This document shows positions 1 to 10,800 of a DNA stretch of 64,000 nucleotides, in pieces. How positions within the stretch are numbered: position 1 is the stretch's first letter; every line of letters starts with the position of its first letter. The stretch is from Acanthaster planci (Eukaryota; Echinodermata; Asteroidea; Valvatida; Acanthasteridae), in assembly GCF_001949145.1 (NCBI RefSeq), contig NW_019091381.1, positions 1,662,524 to 1,726,523 on the forward strand. The letters run 5' to 3'. Under the pieces are notes generated by a model. It saw nothing but the letters and a program-made list of their open reading frames with translations. It had not been told where the DNA came from and searched no databases. The position numbers and the translations under genes were made by a program.

Positions 1-31
1 TAAAGTGTTGGGTACCAGCTATATTACAATA

Positions 32-191
32 CGGGCGATTCACTCCTATCCTAGAGTTTGCAACGCGTTGGCCAATTACAATGCTCAAAATCTGTTGACC
101 TTTTCAAACGCACACTGAGTCGACAGATTTCGGGCATTGTGATTGGCCAATGCGTTCAAACTCTTGGAGGCGCGCTATTGTGAATCGCCCG
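32..191. repeat. Foldback MITE, copy 1 (TA-flanked type)
   Basis: The two ends are near-perfect inverted repeats: the left end reads CGGGCGATTCAC and the right end reads GTGAATCGCCCG. Both arms continue inward through a shared block containing GCGTTGGCCAAT and its complement. A second copy lies at 24913-25080. The flanks are TA on the left and CA on the right, close to the TA target duplication of Tc1/mariner-type elements. It is too short to encode a transposase. The family assignment is inference. Confidence 0.75.
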
Positions 192-489
192 CATTGGCCA
201 TTCTTACACAAGATACTGTTTATCGTGATAAGCTCTTCCAAAGTTGAGAGACAGCGCTAGCAGCAGATCGGCCCAGTACTGGAAAATGCTCGGGGTGCTT
301 GCGTTGCCAGGATGGGGGAAGTTAGAAAGTGAAAAGAAGGTTAAAGAGTCTGATGATGAAAAACCAAACTTGGGAATTGGTCAACTGAGGTTGACAATTT
401 TAAAATTTGTTACTAAAACGGGACGATAAACATCAAAGTCATGAGATGTGCATTCATCTTTTTAGAATTTTGCCTAGGATCATATTTTT

Positions 490-811
490 TCATTGAAAAG
501 TGCAACTTTTTAAAACACAATTTCCAGTGCTTTTCCTGACAAATGAGGGCGCTCTGTTAAGTTGCGGCGATTTACACATATTGGAGGTGGGTGTTCAAAT
601 TGTGAATCCCATTGAGAAAACCTTGCTCACCGAACCACTGACATGAACTGAAATAATAAATTACCGACGTAAACAAAAGTTATGACAGCAAAATGTCCGA
701 TATTCTGGCAAATTTTAGTGAAGAAATAAACGTAGCAAGCTGAGGTTACGTTTATTCAATGGAAAACATAGCACTTTTGTTTGTGAATATGCTAATTTCA
801 TTTGCATAAAA
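490..811 (+). repeat. Dispersed repeat, copy 1
   Basis: This stretch shares several blocks in the same order with 33384-33742: CATTGAAAAGTGCAACTTTT, GAGGGCGCT, TGTTCAAATTGTGAAT and a terminal ATTAGCATAAAA-like end. The copies are diverged, with indels between blocks. No open frame or clear terminal repeats were seen, so the class is unknown. A shorter, inverted similarity is visible around 12850-12890. Confidence 0.6.
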
Positions 812-2901
812 GTAAAGGGGCACCAGCGAAGGGATTCGAAAGAGCATTTAAAAGAAGTGTATAAAGGTCAGATTGCATTGACCTTTGAAATGACCAAAAA
901 CAGTCTTCCGATAAGCTCACGATGCGACTAGATAACAAAGCCACAAACGTTTAAATTTTATATCAAGGACACTGAATTTTTCATGAGATTTTTAAAACTT
1001 GATTGAAGTTCGGGGTGTCGTTATATCGCGTTTCCTTTCAACACTTGAACCGACTGTTGGAACAGACAGGCTCAGTAAAACAAGGGCCATGTTGTCAAGG
1101 AAGATCAAAGTCAAATCCAGCTTGATGTGCCAAAATATTCAAGACGATGCTCCGATCTCTATCAAAATTTCACGCGTATTCAGTTTGTACGTAAAAGGCT
1201 AGTTGTTTTAATTCAAACAAACTTTCGCTCAATAGAGACACACAATCAATATTAGCTTAAGATAATGAACCCATAGGTCAATGGACGTATCAAAGTGAAA
1301 TATCCCTTGACTGAATCAGTAAATAATTGTGCGTGTACAGCCCTCTATAAGTCTTTCGACGCCTGAGAGGCGTTTTGACTGCATATGCGCCGACGATGCG
1401 ACAAGAATAATGCAAGCGCAAGGTCCGCGAGTGAAAAGGCGCGTCTGCGTCGCAGGCTTTTGGAAACGATGCCACCCCGCTGTTCAATATTAGACCGATC
1501 TATATGCGGGCGGCGCAGGCATATATAGCAGTGAAGGGAGACTCCCAAACGAGAGAGCGGTGTTTTACCGAGGACAAAAATTGCCGTTGAAACAGCGGGA
1601 ACTTGAACCATACGTTGCCGCGGCACGGGAACCTTGATTAACAACCGATACGAAACGTTGATGGTGGCAGGCTGCACCCGTCCAAAATAGGTTTGTGAGT
1701 TGCGTTTGCTTGAGGTATGGATATTCAGGATATGATCTAGTGTCAGACTCCATAGAAGGAAATTGCTGAAAAACAGAGCAATCAAACACACGGCACGTGG
1801 AGGCAGGCACACCTCGTGCATGAGATATCACAGCAGGATGTGACTGGTGTGTTGATTGGAAAGAGGTTGCTCCTCCGGACAGTGGACTGTGATGGTGAGT
1901 TGGTGATGCGGAATATGATGACCGCAGGGTAGAAATAATTGACATTGATAACACTTATCAAGTGTCCGTCGCTATGCTTTAATCGAGGATGACATTGGGA
2001 AGGATGGCCTCCGCTTTAGATGGATTGCGAACAAGTTGCTGTGCGCGTCTCGTCACTATTTGCAGCCCACTGATCTAATCAAATAATCAGTATTGCTTGG
2101 AACTCCCATCTGCGTCAATAAAACCGGTGTAGAAAAACATCATTAAAATTCCGAAACCAGCTTAAGTTGGTTAACTCCACTCGTAGGTCCCCGCCATCAA
2201 ACCATCGGTTGGAAGTGATGGCAGTGTAAACATCGATCAGGTCACATTTCTGTATTTTCTCCATGCCCAACTCCCACCAGAACAGACGGTTTAATTCAAG
2301 CGATGGGTTTTCTACACAAGCTTGCCACGCGGATTTGTGATGTACATCGTCATGACAGTATTTACTCGAGTGTAATGTATGCCTCGTTGCGCTGAGAGAT
2401 CGGCAATTTGATCTCGGAATATTATTCGGCCTGTAAGCTGAAGAAATAACACAGCCAGATGCACAAGGTAGACGTGCATGGCCTTGGATGCAGCACAGGC
2501 AATCCACGGCCGGCAAGACAGCATTTTTCGTGACTACTATATTTATCCTGTCTGAGGTCAGACTACCTGTATTCGCCACTGGCGAATTGTTCCATAATGT
2601 GAAATATTCTGCCACCAGGCGTATGTTGAAACTGAGCCCGATCAGCCTGGGAATGAATGACGCATTCATATTTTTCATTTCACGCTAAGTGCTCTTACGG
2701 GAGTAGATTTAAATTACACGGAGTTAAGTTAGCTGTTTGTGTTTGCCATCTGTTCCCAGCTATCCATCATAATCAGCAACCAACGAGTAGACGAGCCGAG
2801 ACGAGCGAAACTGACGCACATGAAGGCTACCTTGTAGCTCGGAACAATTTTTAGCACAATTTATGAAGTCATAGTTAAAAAACACCAATTTTTTTCTTCA
2901 G
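812..2901. other. No recognised gene; upstream region of the KCNE-like gene
   Basis: Open frames of up to 187 codons occur on the minus strand (2115-2678 and 1345-1821), but none shows a recognisable domain or splice context. The strongest gene-related signal is a 3' splice site at 2899-2901, a run of T followed by CTTCAG, just before the KCNE-like coding exon. It suggests that a non-coding 5' exon lies somewhere in this region, which would fit the usual layout of KCNE genes. Confidence 0.5.
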
Positions 2902-3088
2902 AGAAAACAACAGCGATGTTGGGCCACAAAATTTGGAGTCAATAGCAAACCAAAGATAAACATTGCGGGATATAACAAAATTCTCCAAGAAGACGGGCAT
3001 TCAGATACCTGTAAGCTGTAACTCGAGTATCTGACGGCAAACATCAGACGTCCTGAGTAAACCGTAGGAGCTGCTATCGTCGGACGCC

Positions 3089-3478
3089 ATGCCTCCAAAC
3101 ATGGTAACCTGGGTGTGCGGTGGTGGAAATGACACCCCGACCCCCGGGAATAATAGCTTGTCCTTCAATGATACCCTCGATGGGAACTCCACCGTGACCG
3201 TCTCTGGCCCAGGGTACGTCGGTGACCCCATGCTTTATATCCTGGTGGTCCTTCTATTCTACGCCAGCAGCATCACCCTCTTTATGGTCAAGTATATAAG
3301 AAAGCAGAACGAAGAGCAGCAATTAGACAATGACTACAATACCTTCGTGATGAGAGTCGGCTTTGACCAGAAACTGATGGAGGCCAAGAACCAGGCGGCT
3401 ATGAGACTAAAAGAGGTTGTAGCCGGTCAGACGAAACCGACAGAACTGCGAGAAATAGTAGAAATAAGTACTGTCTAA
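3089..3478 (+). CDS. KCNE-like potassium-channel beta subunit, single coding exon
   Basis: The 129-residue protein has the KCNE plan: an extracellular N-terminus with N-glycosylation sequons at N14, N21, N27 and N33, one membrane segment (about 48-67, starting MLYILVVLLFY), then a basic stop-transfer and juxtamembrane stretch KYIRKQNEEQ, and a cytoplasmic tail with DNDYNTFV, comparable to the N-D-P-F/Y block after the KCNE membrane helix. KCNE proteins assemble with KCNQ and other Kv channels and alter gating. The length equals that of human KCNE1, and an uninterrupted coding exon is normal for the family. The tail ends in S-T-V, which fits a class I PDZ ligand. A splice acceptor at 2899-2901 suggests upstream non-coding exons. 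The start is the first ATG giving this ectodomain; there is no cleavable signal peptide, as expected for KCNE. The partner channel and paralogue identity cannot be told from sequence, so no symbol is given. Confidence 0.8.
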   Translation: MPPNMVTWVCGGGNDTPTPGNNSLSFNDTLDGNSTVTVSGPGYVGDPMLYILVVLLFYASSITLFMVKYIRKQNEEQQLDNDYNTFVMRVGFDQKLMEAKNQAAMRLKEVVAGQTKPTELREIVEISTV

Positions 3479-3482
3479 TAAA
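3477..3482 (+). terminator. Poly(A) signal overlapping the KCNE-like stop codon
   Basis: AATAAA begins within the TAA stop codon (3476-3478), so if it is used the 3' UTR would be only about 15-30 bases long. No other AATAAA was noticed in the next few hundred bases, but usage is inferred. Confidence 0.45.
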
Positions 3483-3483
3483 C

Positions 3484-6400
3484 AGTTTAACAATACGAGA
3501 CAGAGAAATTGTCTTGGGTCTATATTGAAATAATGATGCTCATTTTGTGTGGTTTGAGATATTTGTTATATACGACATTGTAGGGGTTTGTTATAGCGTA
3601 TATTTAATTTTCTGGGGCCATTTTGTACAATGAATCTTTCACCTGCAAGTAAAATATTGTTTTCAACCTAAAATTCCTTATTTTTTTCAAAAGCAAAGAA
3701 AAAACACAAATTTCATTTTTGAATTACACGTTGAGATGTTTGTGCTATCCTCTAGTAAGCAGGACGTCGTAGGTTCAAGTAAACTAAACTAAGCACGCAA
3801 GCTTCCAAATTTGTCTCACAATTATGCTATTGGAAAGCACTTGGCATACACAGACTGCAGCAGAGGGCAGACCAACATTCAAGTTTATACTTCCCGTTCC
3901 ATCAATGTAAATTTTACCGCGATGCCACAATCGTTTGTAGTAAGTACGCCCTGACAGAGTGGCTACAGACTCGAATAGCTTTATTTTTCTACCCCTGGCT
4001 AGAACACAGGGATAACATACAGGCTACGAGGGTTGATAATACTTGGCAGGAGCCTGACATCCAATGGCCTGATGGCTGAAATCCTTTCTATTTCGATGAA
4101 GAAAATATACCCGACACTGCAGCTGAGGCAAACGCGAGACTCAATAAATGGCATGATGACAAATGAAGTCTCAACGAACTTCAACGAGAAAAGAATTAAG
4201 GTTCAGAGCATAACATTGTATTATAACATTGTATTAAACATGTATTATGCACAATTACTCGTTTAATACTGTGGTACGTGTGGAAAGGCAAGCCACTTTA
4301 ATGGGTCTTTAACAAAAATAACTATGAAATTAAAAATAATAGAAATTTCAATTCACAGGAATGAGTTTTACTATCAAATACTGTAATCAGTTTTACGAAT
4401 TTATATTTCACTCAGTTATCATTTTGACAAGCTAACACGCCCTCTCATAGTTAATCAAAATGCCAGCAAAATTCGAATCTTACCAGGACGTGAAAATAAA
4501 GGTAATATAGCCTTTACCCGAATCTGACAACAGAGAAGATCCTTATTTTTAAAGACTGATGAGAATAACCCTGAAGATGTCATAAAAAAACAAACCAGCG
4601 GTTGAAATCCTGGACAAACCCTGTTCTTTCCACGTTTTGTTCCATCAATGTTAGTTCACCTGACACGATTTTCCGGTGATGTCGAAAGCTCGCCTTTTAA
4701 TTATAATAATTTCAGCAGCGTTTGAGTAAATTTTAACGAAGGTATGCTTGTTTTGCAGTTTCAAATCGGATTTTCGATTTTTTTTAGTCCAAAGTACATG
4801 TATTATAAAACACTTCTCATGTTGCTGCAAGGAAATTAAAACAAACACGAACCGAATTCTAAGCTCTTTCAACATAAACAGAAGAATGACAGCCTTGTCG
4901 ATCGACAACATGAGTCCGCAGCTGTGAAAGAAGGCCTCTAGACCATGAATTCACTGGGGAAAGTCTTCTTAATAAAATTTGCACTGTACCCCACAGTCAT
5001 GAATATCCAAATTTAATATTCTTAGACCGTAAAGGATTATGCAATAGACAGACTTTAGAAAAGATCGCTGCTGAAGAAAGCCACATGCACCGTAAATTAT
5101 GCTACGCACGCACAAGGCCCCCCGTGCACCCTATCTGCATGAATTGCTGCGCTCGAGGAAATTTAACAGCTATGTATATGCGCATACCGCAGTTCGGTGT
5201 CGAAGTCAGGACTCATCAATGTTTTATAAATGCACAGGAAGCTCTCACAGCGTTGTATTATTCATGTATTCCCATTTGATGATCTGTGCGTGGCAAGTCT
5301 CCGTAAAAACAATTTCATACTGACTGCTGTTTACCTCCTGTCGCAAGTCAAGATTGTCAGTCACTGCGAGCAGTCAGTATATGAAAAGTCACTGTCAGTG
5401 TTCCAAATGATGCGATATGCACAGGGCAAAATTTTACTTTGAGGAAGTTTTAACTTCTTAATTAGTATTCATCAGTTTGGGAAATATGATCATGCACCCT
5501 CGTTTGTATAATTAATGATACACGGCTGAAGTGTATAATTATAATTTTTTTCTGTAGTCTTTCTTTGTTCAATTCACGAGCTTTGAAATAGACGTATGTA
5601 TAGTAAGTTAACATACCGTTCACGAAAGATGTAAATTCAATTCTTCTCATCCAAATTTTTAAGTTTCTTAGTTTTTCAAAAAGGTTAATTAGGGTTACAG
5701 AGAAATAGATAAGCAACCCTTACACTAAAACGGGTTTTCTGTCAGACATTATTGTAAAAAATATTTCTGAGCCCCAAATTCCTCTCTCCTTTTTTATTGT
5801 AATATCCTCGCTGGCAATCTCTGGTGGTGTACAGTTGGCAGAGTGGTAATACTCAAAGAGAGTATTTGTTCCAAGTCAGTTTATAAATGCTATATTGGTA
5901 AGTCATTATGCAGTAACCTGTACATACAATATTTGTGAATTTGTTGACTTGTAATAAACCGCCTCACTTGAAATCGTCGGCTCGGTTGTGCTCAACGTGA
6001 ACGCAGGCACCCATTTGATTTTAAAACTATGCCAGGAATATGTAAAAGCCCTGTTTAGGCCCATGTATTTATGTCATCATCCACTCGCTCGAGAAGACTT
6101 CTCATTTTGCAAGGCACTATACTAAATGATTTGTTCTCACAGACTGACACAATAATATAGTTGTTTGACGCATGCGTAGGTATACCATGTTTGACTGCTA
6201 TTACTGGCCATTTGCAATATAATGCAGCCGATCCGATGGCAGGATGGACTGAATGTGGTATAGCTATCGCTACTGTTCCCTGCCAGGCGCTCTGTACAAA
6301 GCCCAACACAGTGCGTTCCTCCATTAAAGGGGGCCATCGGAAATGTCCAATGATTCGTCTATACGTTCATCGATCCCCCAATGAAAACCCAAAACAAAAT

Positions 6401-6966
6401 TTTGCGAGGAAAGAAATACGGAGCTCTGGAAATGCCATGCGACTCGTTGAGATCCTGACATTTTTTTTCTCGAAATAACGACATCATAAAGGCAAGATGT
6501 TAACATACTGAGATCATAAAAGTAGGATGACGACCTCCTTAGCTAATCACGGCATGACGACATTGTAAAAGTGATATAATGACATTATTTGTCAATAGAT
6601 GCAATGACAAACCATCTTGAAAACGCACAGGTAGCCTTATGTGTTATAGTTTTTCAAAGCATTGTCCTCGTATAAAATGACTTTCGCCATGTGATTTTTT
6701 AAAATAATGCGAAAACGTCATGAAAGATTTGCAGCAACTCTAATTCCGGAAAGAGTTCTTGAAAACAGAGGGCGCTTGCCTTCAATAATAAAACCACACT
6801 CACCGCAACGTGCGCGTTGGTTCCAGAGAGCGAATGTGACGTGAGTAGGCCAACATGTAGATTTACATGATTTATCTTGCAAATTAAAGAATCTTTCATT
6901 TTAAGTGCCGTACTTCATCGTAGGTTGTCGTAAATCTGTCTGCAGCATTCTAGACCTGGTAACTAA
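3484..6966. other. Intergenic, nothing recognised
   Basis: This is AT-rich sequence on both strands with only short open frames (under about 110 codons), no domain motifs and no convincing exon chain. It separates the KCNE-like gene from DUSP12. Confidence 0.55.
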
Positions 6967-7250
6967 GGCGTTTGGAAAGAGTTCCATATACGGACATGAC
7001 GGGCGGCACTACGCTTAGTGGCATGGCAGTGGGCCTACTGCACAGTCTGCAGTGACATTAGCCCCAGCAGTTTTCATCAGAACGCAAAAATAAGTTCAGA
7101 AAAGTCCAATTTAGGACCATAGGAGGGAAAATGGCAAGTGGTTTACTGAGGAAACACTTTTTCAGACCAGTCCCATATGAGTCATTGGGTTTGTGCATGG
7201 GGTGTCAAGTAAAGTAGTGTCCGTATGTCATATGGAACTCTTTCTAGGCA
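6967..7250. repeat. Foldback repeat upstream of DUSP12
   Basis: The left arm contains GGAAAGAGTTCCATATACGG and the right arm carries its imperfect complement, ending in CATATGGAACTCTTTC. The two arms enclose roughly 200 bases of unrelated sequence. This looks like a short non-autonomous DNA transposon or hairpin element; no target duplication was clear. A fragment resembling the arm occurs near 56758. Confidence 0.5.
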
Positions 7251-7895
7251 TTTTACTTCCCCTTTTCTGCATTTTCTGTTTGTGACATGTTGGTTGGGAC
7301 ATACCGTACCAGCATCCACATTACCCCAACTGAACTTATCAGGCTGCTAGGCATCACAACCCGCCATGCCAGCACTTCAGTTAATGCTGTATGCCTCATA
7401 AAGTTGGTTTTGCTTTACTTTCATGGGTTGAAATATAGGCGTACAGTGTTGCATTTTTACTGAGGGCTTGTTCTCCGCTATGGGGCAATATGGATATCCG
7501 GAATTCTCGCAAAATGGCAGGTACCATGTCGGTGAAAACAGCAGCCATGGCATTGTAGGCATGCACCAGCCAGTCCGAGAATTGAGTTACATAATCCTTT
7601 CTTTGATCTGTACGCCCGTGTTCATTGCAGTTATTTTCATCAGCACGGTGTGGTTGCTACCCACAATGTTGTGGAATTGCCAGATATCTGTGCTGCCCCA
7701 TTCAGGTTTTTTCCTTTTTAGTTTGCATAAATTTTGAAATGTTACATTTTTATTTGCTGTGGCAATGGCTTTTATTTATTGTTTTGACCAGTGAAAAGCA
7801 AATATCAGAGCAAGCATTTTGGGGGGTTGGGGATGTACAGATGTAAATTTCTTCCTTCTATTTTCTTTTTTGTTGAATTGCATGGCTTAGGCAAG

Positions 7896-10800
7896 ATGTC
7901 CTCTGGCAATGTTCACACACCCTACATGGACGAAATCTGCCCAGGGCTTTTCCTTGGATGCCGAGCGGCAGTGACATCTGAAGAGGGCAGACAGGCGCTG
8001 GCTGAGCATGCTGTCACCCACGTCCTCTCTGTGGAAGGGGACAGGCCCAAGTTAGGTTCGCTGGACTTGAAGCATAAGTTTGTTCGTGTCAACGACATGC
8101 CAGACGTGGACATTATGAAGCATTTTGAGGAGTGTTTTAGTTTCATTGACGAGGCCCTTACAAGTGGGAAGGTCATTGTACATTGGTGGGTAGTGCTTTG
8201 TCTTTTAATTTCTCTTCCTGTTAAAAGAAGTTAATGAAATCATTAACCCGACATCAACTCACAGTTGGTTATTAAAATAGTATGAGTAATAATAATAATT
8301 TTAGGAGTCGGGTTGGCATGGTGGTTCTTCCTCACCTTCCACCTCTGCGGTCCAGGTTCGAATCCCGGCCCAGTCCACATGTGGATTGGGTTTTCAGTCC
8401 CTACTCAATTCCGTGGGATTTACCTTTGAATATTCCTCTGGGCTTTTCCTCCCACGTCTAAAACTGTAACTGCTTCTCATTGTCTCCTCTCTACAGGTTT
8501 CTTCAGGCTTGCGAGCTTCAGTGCCTAGGGCACTTATGAGGAATCCCCGGTGTCATTACCAGAAATGATTAATAATAATCCTAACCAAATGTCAAAACAT
8601 GTACATGTACCACTCTCAGAAAATTCTGATGAGTTTCAACACAACATGTTTTCCAATGATTGGAGGTTGCTAAATGTTATTCTTGGCTTCGCTGACTTCT
8701 TTTGTACTCTTCTTTTAAAAGTTTGATAAAAAACAGAACAACTTGCTTTTTGCAGTCTTTTACGAGACCCTCCAGGAAAAATATTTAATTATTATACACG
8801 TCAGGACATACGTTGTTTCCTTATGCACTGTGAACACTCTCTTTGCCAAAATGGATGTAGACTTATTTGACTAGTCAAACTCCACAAAGAATCGTCTTTG
8901 CTCTCTCCGCGAGCTAGTCTGATGGGTGTCTCCAGGAGTTCAACCATAGTGATCGCCTACCTGATGCACAGAGACAAGATAACATTCAGAGAGGCGTATG
9001 ACATCGTCAGGGAGCAGCACCCAATGGCTGAGTGAGTGCAGTTGGGTTCCACATTGCTATTCGTAATCTGTGTATCTCTTGCAGTTGTTTATATATCTGA
9101 CATTAATTGATGAGAGTGTAGTTCTTCATCTTTCAAAGTTATCAGCACTAGAATCACTTTCCTCTCTGGTGACCATTTGTTTCTAAACGAGGAGAAATAG
9201 AAGAGTGTTTTACACAAAGAAGTTGGTCAAATGACATGAGGTCTTCAGTAGTAACTTACCAACATTGCGTAAGAGCGCCCCCAATGGCTGTGCCCAAAGC
9301 AAATCCCTCTTTGTTCTACATTATCCTTGTGTCAGTTGTTTAGGTCATGCCTTAAATGCAACACATGAATTGGTCCCAACAAATAATGATAAAACAGCCA
9401 ACAGAACTTGCAAGGCACACTCAAATCCATGCCGAGAGAACCAGGCCCAATCGGTACCAGGTTGAGCCAACGTGCAGCAAGCAGGTAAAAATGTTGTCAC
9501 GAAGACCAGCAGCTTTGCAGTACACCTTGTAAGACAATCAGCAGAAAGGCCAGGACCATGCAGCAACATGCCCCAACCTATGCAGAAGAACTTTAGCAAT
9601 GTAACAGTTATGTAAAGGGTACTAACGCATTACTGCATTGCCAAAGCAGCTGTGGTAAAACTAGAATGCCTGTTACACATTTCAGAGAGCGCACTCCAAA
9701 TCAGCAAAAATAAATCTGTAGATTAACTACTAGGAAAGGGGCCATTGACGATAATAAACTTCATCGACTAGTCGCATATGGTTGACCTTTCCAACATTAG
9801 CACCAGTCTGTCACCATAGTTGGGGTCATCTAGACTGACTGCTATACATTAAGCTTGGGTTGATGCTATAGTTTGGAATGGTAACAAACACCAAACTGAT
9901 TCTTGCGCACAGGCCCAACTATGGCTTCATGGACTTACTGCACCTGTTTGAGGCCATGGGATGCCAGTTTTCATCCACTAATCGGCTGTACAGGCAGCAC
10001 AGACTAGGACAGATGGCTGAAAGCATTCAAGGTACATGCAGGCCTTAATTCATTCAAGCTTGAATCCTCCAAAGAGCCTCCATCAATCATCAACTGCTTA
10101 TTCGTCGAAGGAACGTCATCAGAAAAGCATTCTGCCATCACAACTGTTTTCACATTAGATTAATCACAAACATTTCTGCTATCACCTGTTTGTAATCTAT
10201 TCGAGTTTGATTCAAAGACACCGTACAGTCTGAATGTTGTTGCTTAAGGTTAATCGGCTATTTCAATAAGCAATCTTTATTGCAAAGAGATTAGGTGATG
10301 ACGCAATTGATTGCTCACTTGGCTGTGCCCAAGACGAGTATTTGGTTGGTCTAACGCCAGCAAGGAAGATCATTCGTTCAGGTTCATATTCCATTTAAAT
10401 CCATGTAGGCCATGATGTTGTTCCCAGAAATTTGTGAGATTTTTTACTGTTGTTATTTTAGAAGGTCTTTTCGCTCTTGTAAAATGTCAAAGGAGGAGGA
10501 TTGAAAACGGATGAAAGTCAGCCAGTGTTTGGTTTCTTTCTGAGTTTATCCTCAGCGATCTCTCCGTGTCTGTTCTAGCTGGCCAGGAGGTGCCGAAGGA
10601 AGTCATCGCAGCTGACCCTCTGGAGAGGGCCAGTGATCAAACGGAGATCACCTACAAATGCAGGAGGTGCAGGTCGGGAAGTGATGGCCGTCTCTCTCTT
10701 CATTATCCACATCTCAACCTGTCCATTGAAAATTGTGCGGAATGATGGCACATGGTTAACACATATCAATATCCATGTTCTCTATTGTTGCCTTCCATTA

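Noticed and set aside
1345-1954. Overlapping 158- and 129-codon minus-strand frames
   Set aside because: Two frames over the same DNA with no recognisable protein features; a GC-richer local composition explains the lack of stops.
2115-2678. 187-codon open frame on the minus strand, the longest in the window
   Set aside because: No domain, signal or conserved motif, no splice context, and composition that looks like random translation. Kept only as unassigned DNA.
7468-7737. 89-codon plus-strand frame with hydrophobic segment
   Set aside because: No homology recognised and it lies in the DUSP12 upstream region among repeat-like sequence; likely chance.
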